Shown: one piece after another, positions 5,734-8,032 of the stretch
How positions within the stretch are numbered: the stretch's first letter is position 1
Layout: each line of letters starts with the position of its first letter
Notes under the pieces: generated by a model
The model's input: the letters and a program-made list of their open reading frames with translations, nothing else
Told to the model about the DNA's origin: nothing
Databases searched by the model: none
Translations under genes and position numbers: made by a program
Assembly (NCBI GenBank): GCA_039931435.1
Contig: JBDTRY010000180.1
Span: 1 to 8,032, forward strand
From: JBDTRY01 sp039931435
GTDB taxonomy: Bacteria > Acidobacteriota > Thermoanaerobaculia > Gp7-AA8
Direction of reading: 5' to 3'
DNA: 8,032 nt

Positions 5734-6222
5734 ATGCGTGACAGAACATTTGCAGTTCTCCGTCGCGGTGTCGAAGCAGCGATGATCGCCGGCGTACCTC
5801 AGGTCATCGTTCCCAAAATCGAGGAGTATCTCTTTCTCGACCACCCCGAGAACGCCGACCTCGGTCCGAACCTCATTGATGCTCTGGCCAAGAAAGTTGG
5901 AAAGCCACTTCCCGAGGATCTGAAATGGATCGCAGCCAGCGCCTTCCACTTCGGATACTCTGCCTTCTGGGGTTCCGCCTACGCAGTCACACACGAACGA
6001 TTTCGGTGGAGGCCCTGGGTGGGAGGTCTGGGACTGGCCGCACTCCTTCACCTGATCACGTTCACCCCGTGGGTAGCGGCAGTGCTCATCAAAGCAGAGG
6101 AACACCCGCGCCACCGCACTTGGAAGAAAGAAGTCGTTCTCATTACCGCTCCCCTGACCTTCGGGCTTCTCACGGCACTGATCTATGACAACGGCCCGAC
6201 GGGAAGCGATTCGGAGTGGTGA
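5734..6222 (+). CDS. Small multi-pass membrane protein, function unknown
   Basis: This 162-residue protein is probably in the inner membrane. Four moderately hydrophobic segments are visible: about 12-28 (GVEAAMIAGVPQVIVPK), 65-85 (WIAASAFHFGYSAFWGSAYA), 95-119 (WVGGLGLAALLHLITFTPWV and onward) and 134-151 (VVLITAPLTFGLLTALIY). The order AGVPQ near residue 19, then an acidic KIEEYLF, then a loop and a second segment with FHFGYSAFWG, reminds me of DUF1440/YagU-like inner membrane proteins. That match is by impression only. Polar Glu30, Glu31 and His72 lie in or next to membrane segments and could have a functional role. Its stop codon overlaps the start of the FAD oxidoreductase, so the two are almost surely co-translated and may work on the same lipid-soluble substrate. 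Confidence 0.75.
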   Translation: MRDRTFAVLRRGVEAAMIAGVPQVIVPKIEEYLFLDHPENADLGPNLIDALAKKVGKPLPEDLKWIAASAFHFGYSAFWGSAYAVTHERFRWRPWVGGLGLAALLHLITFTPWVAAVLIKAEEHPRHRTWKKEVVLITAPLTFGLLTALIYDNGPTGSDSEW

Positions 6223-7649
6223 ACTCAGGCAACGAACTGGTCGTAGTCGGTGCCGGCCCGAATGGACTGTCCGCTGCCGTGGCGCTGGCCGGGGAAGGCC
6301 ACAGGGTCGTGCTGCACGAAGCCGATTCGCAGATTGGAGGAGGGACGCGATCGGAAGAGCTGACCCTTCCCGGATTCATTCACGACGTCTGCTCCGCGGT
6401 TCATCCGATGGGCATCGCCTCGCCATTTTTTCGAACGCTACCGCTCGATCGGCACGGCCTGGAATGGATCCACCCACCGGTGATGATGGCCCATCCGTTC
6501 GACGACGGAACTGCGGCTGTCCTGGTGGGGTCGACCGAGGCAACAGCGAACAGCCTGGGGCACGAGGATCGGCGCGCGTACAGGAAATTGATGGACCCGT
6601 TCGTTCGAAGGTTTGATGCTCTGATCGAGGATGCCCTCTCTCCACCTCTACGCTTTCCGAAACATCCGTTCCCTATGGCCCGCCTGGGCTGGTTCGGCCT
6701 GCGGCCGGCCATGAGCCTGGCAAAAACCCTCTTCAAGGGCTCGCGCGCCCGGGCGCATTTTATCGGCCTGGCAGCGCACACGCTGCTTCCCATGGAGAAA
6801 GTTCCGTCTGCGTCGTTTGGAATCATGCTCGGCCTTGCCGGACATGGGGCGGGCTGGCCGATTGCGCGGGGTGGTTCCCAGAAAATCGCCGACGCTCTGG
6901 CTGCGTTGCTGCGCGAGCGTGGCGGACGCATCGAAACCGACTCACGCATCGGTTCACTCGACGCATTTGACGATGCACCGGCCATCGTGCTCGACGTCAC
7001 GCCACGCCAGCTCCTTTCCATCGCCGGGGAGAAACTCTCAGCGTTCTATCGTGCCGAACTCCGACGCTGGCGCTACGCAGCTGGAGTATTCAAGGTGGAC
7101 TGGGCCCTCTCCGAACCCATTCCGTGGACGGCCCCCGAATGCCGCCTCGCCGGCACGCTCCACCTTGGAAGCGATGCGAACGAGATCGCCCGCTCGTCCG
7201 CCGCAGCCGCCTCCGGAGGCGTGGACGACGAGCCATTCGTTTTGCTCGCTCAGCCCAGCCTCTTCGATTCCACGCGCGCACCCGAAGGCCGCCACACGGC
7301 CTGGGGATACTGTCACGTCCCGCACGGCTCGACGCGCGACATGACCGATGCCATCGAGCGCCAGATCGAACGGTTCGCCCCGGGATTTCGTGACATCGTC
7401 CTCGCCCGGCACACGATGAATACCGCGGCGCTCGAGAACCACGACGAAAATCTCGTCGGCGGAGACATCAACGGCGGCGTTCAGGATCTCTGGCAGTTTC
7501 TCTTCCGGCCGGCGGTGCGGCTCGACCCCTATTCAACGCCGAACCCTCGCATCTTCATGTGCTCGGCGTCCACGCCCCCGGGCGGAGCCGTGCACGGGAT
7601 GTGCGGTTATCACGCTGCCCGCTCGGTGATGCGGACGATGAAGCACTGA
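6216..7649 (+). CDS. FAD-dependent oxidoreductase, phytoene desaturase/PYROXD2-like
   Basis: This 477-residue flavoprotein belongs to the amine oxidase/phytoene dehydrogenase-related group (COG1233 type). The N-terminal Rossmann motif VVVGAGPNGLSAA (9-21) binds FAD, with Glu35 at the end of the second strand placed to bind the ribose. GGGTRSEELTLPGF (41-54) is the usual second dinucleotide motif. WPIARGGSQKIADAL (214-228) matches the conserved middle segment with the PxGG-like turn. The C-terminal FAD motif is IFMCSASTPPGGAVHGMCGY (446-465). Relatives desaturate or oxidise hydrophobic substrates such as carotenoids, but no carotenoid gene (crtB, crtE) is in the window, so the substrate is open. 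The length is slightly short for the family but all landmarks are present. The start is GTG at 6216 or GTG at 6219, overlapping the upstream gene by 7 or 4 bases. GGGAAG at 6201-6206 is the likely ribosome binding site. Confidence 0.9.
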   Translation: MVNSGNELVVVGAGPNGLSAAVALAGEGHRVVLHEADSQIGGGTRSEELTLPGFIHDVCSAVHPMGIASPFFRTLPLDRHGLEWIHPPVMMAHPFDDGTAAVLVGSTEATANSLGHEDRRAYRKLMDPFVRRFDALIEDALSPPLRFPKHPFPMARLGWFGLRPAMSLAKTLFKGSRARAHFIGLAAHTLLPMEKVPSASFGIMLGLAGHGAGWPIARGGSQKIADALAALLRERGGRIETDSRIGSLDAFDDAPAIVLDVTPRQLLSIAGEKLSAFYRAELRRWRYAAGVFKVDWALSEPIPWTAPECRLAGTLHLGSDANEIARSSAAAASGGVDDEPFVLLAQPSLFDSTRAPEGRHTAWGYCHVPHGSTRDMTDAIERQIERFAPGFRDIVLARHTMNTAALENHDENLVGGDINGGVQDLWQFLFRPAVRLDPYSTPNPRIFMCSASTPPGGAVHGMCGYHAARSVMRTMKH

Positions 7650-8032
7650 CAGAGACGGCAATCGTGCTGCCCGACCTGGCGCCAGGGCATGAATTGTCTT
7701 CCTTGTCCTCGATCCTGCTATGTCCATGATCATGACCAACAACGGTAACGGTGGATCGCGAGGTCAAGGCAACCGCATCGTGTACTCCGACGTTCCCGGA
7801 GGCGTGTTCAAAACCCACGGATTGTCTTTCGTACGATTCAGTCTCGTCATCTCTTCTCCCTTGCAGTAGCTGGATCAGTGGTTGTCAGTCTCGGCGTCTC
7901 ATTCCCGAAACATGGCGTGTCATCCTGAGCGGCGGAACGGCGCAGGCGCCGGTATTGCGGGAAATAACACGATTACTACGGCGTGTCATCCTGAAGCGTC
8001 GAGCGAAGGATCTCTTCTACCTTCCCGGTTGC
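7650..8032. other. Non-coding right end with palindromes and dispersed repeats
   Basis: No gene is supported in these 383 bases. The minus-strand frames here are shadows of the oxidoreductase 3' end running into non-coding DNA. The region holds the perfect palindromes CCTGGCGCCAGG (7675-7686) and CATGATCATG (7725-7734), neither with a loop or T-run of terminator type. It ends with two copies of a dispersed repeat, annotated separately. No promoter for a gene to the right is evident. Confidence 0.5.
7914..7994 (+). repeat. Two copies of a GTGTCATCCTGA dispersed intergenic repeat
   Basis: GGCGTGTCATCCTGA occurs exactly at 7914-7928 and again at 7980-7994, a spacing of 66 bases. The first copy continues as GCG (7929-7931) and is followed by a small hairpin, CGGCG (7938-7942) with CGCCG (7947-7951). 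The second copy is followed by GAGCGAAGGATCT (8001-8013). The combination TGTCATCCTGAGCG...CGAAGGATCT is a widely seen bacterial intergenic repeat (general knowledge). A related fragment lies inverted at 101-113. No mobility gene accompanies them. Confidence 0.65.

Noticed and set aside
5512..6114. Minus-strand open frame with a CGQC motif, resembling a redox protein fragment
   Set aside because: Most of it lies opposite the membrane protein gene, which has a ribosome binding site and membrane segments; one CxxC without further context is not evidence.
7675..7686. CCTGGCGCCAGG palindrome after the oxidoreductase gene, considered as a terminator
   Set aside because: It has no loop and no following T-run; a 12-base palindrome is not rare enough in GC-rich DNA to call a site.

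Overview
The window looks like chromosomal DNA of a GC-rich (roughly 60% GC by eye), uncultivated-type Gram-negative bacterium. The signs are a lipobox lipoprotein, a Sec-exported protein, and dispersed intergenic repeats of the GTCATCCTGAGCG...CGAAGGATC kind, which I associate loosely with Acidobacteriota and other deep-branching phyla. The taxonomic guess is weak. I see no rRNA, tRNA, CRISPR array, integrase or transposase.

Layout. (1) 1-210 is a non-coding leader holding a dispersed-repeat fragment. (2) 211-1764 (+) encodes a lipoprotein substrate-binding protein of the oligopeptide/dipeptide ABC transporter type, with no permease or ATPase gene beside it. (3) 1790-2239 (-) is a small SRPBCC (START-like) protein that converges on it. 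(4) 2240-2534 is a gap with five short hairpins. (5) 2535-3356 (-) is a CPBP-family intramembrane metalloprotease. (6) 3357-3850 is a repeat-rich gap with two layers of diverged direct repeats. (7) 3851-4957 (+) is a secreted protein with three Ig-like repeats that I cannot name, followed 6 bases later by (8) 4964-5503 (+), a DinB/DUF1569-type protein. (9) 5504-5733 is a gap with one doubtful small reading frame. (10) 5734-6222 (+) is a small multi-pass membrane protein whose end overlaps (11) 6216-7649 (+), an FAD-dependent oxidoreductase of the phytoene desaturase/PYROXD2 type. (12) 7650-8032 is non-coding and ends in two copies of a dispersed repeat.

How the parts may work together. Two translationally close pairs are visible: the secreted Ig-like protein with the DinB-like protein, and the membrane protein with the FAD oxidoreductase. 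All four genes point the same way and might share a transcript, but the 230-base gap before 5734 argues for two units. The other three genes appear to stand alone.

I found no recognisable defence, mobile or biosynthetic system. The most unusual content is intergenic: the 3357-3800 repeat block, which runs into the 5' end of the CPBP gene, and related fragments elsewhere in the window.
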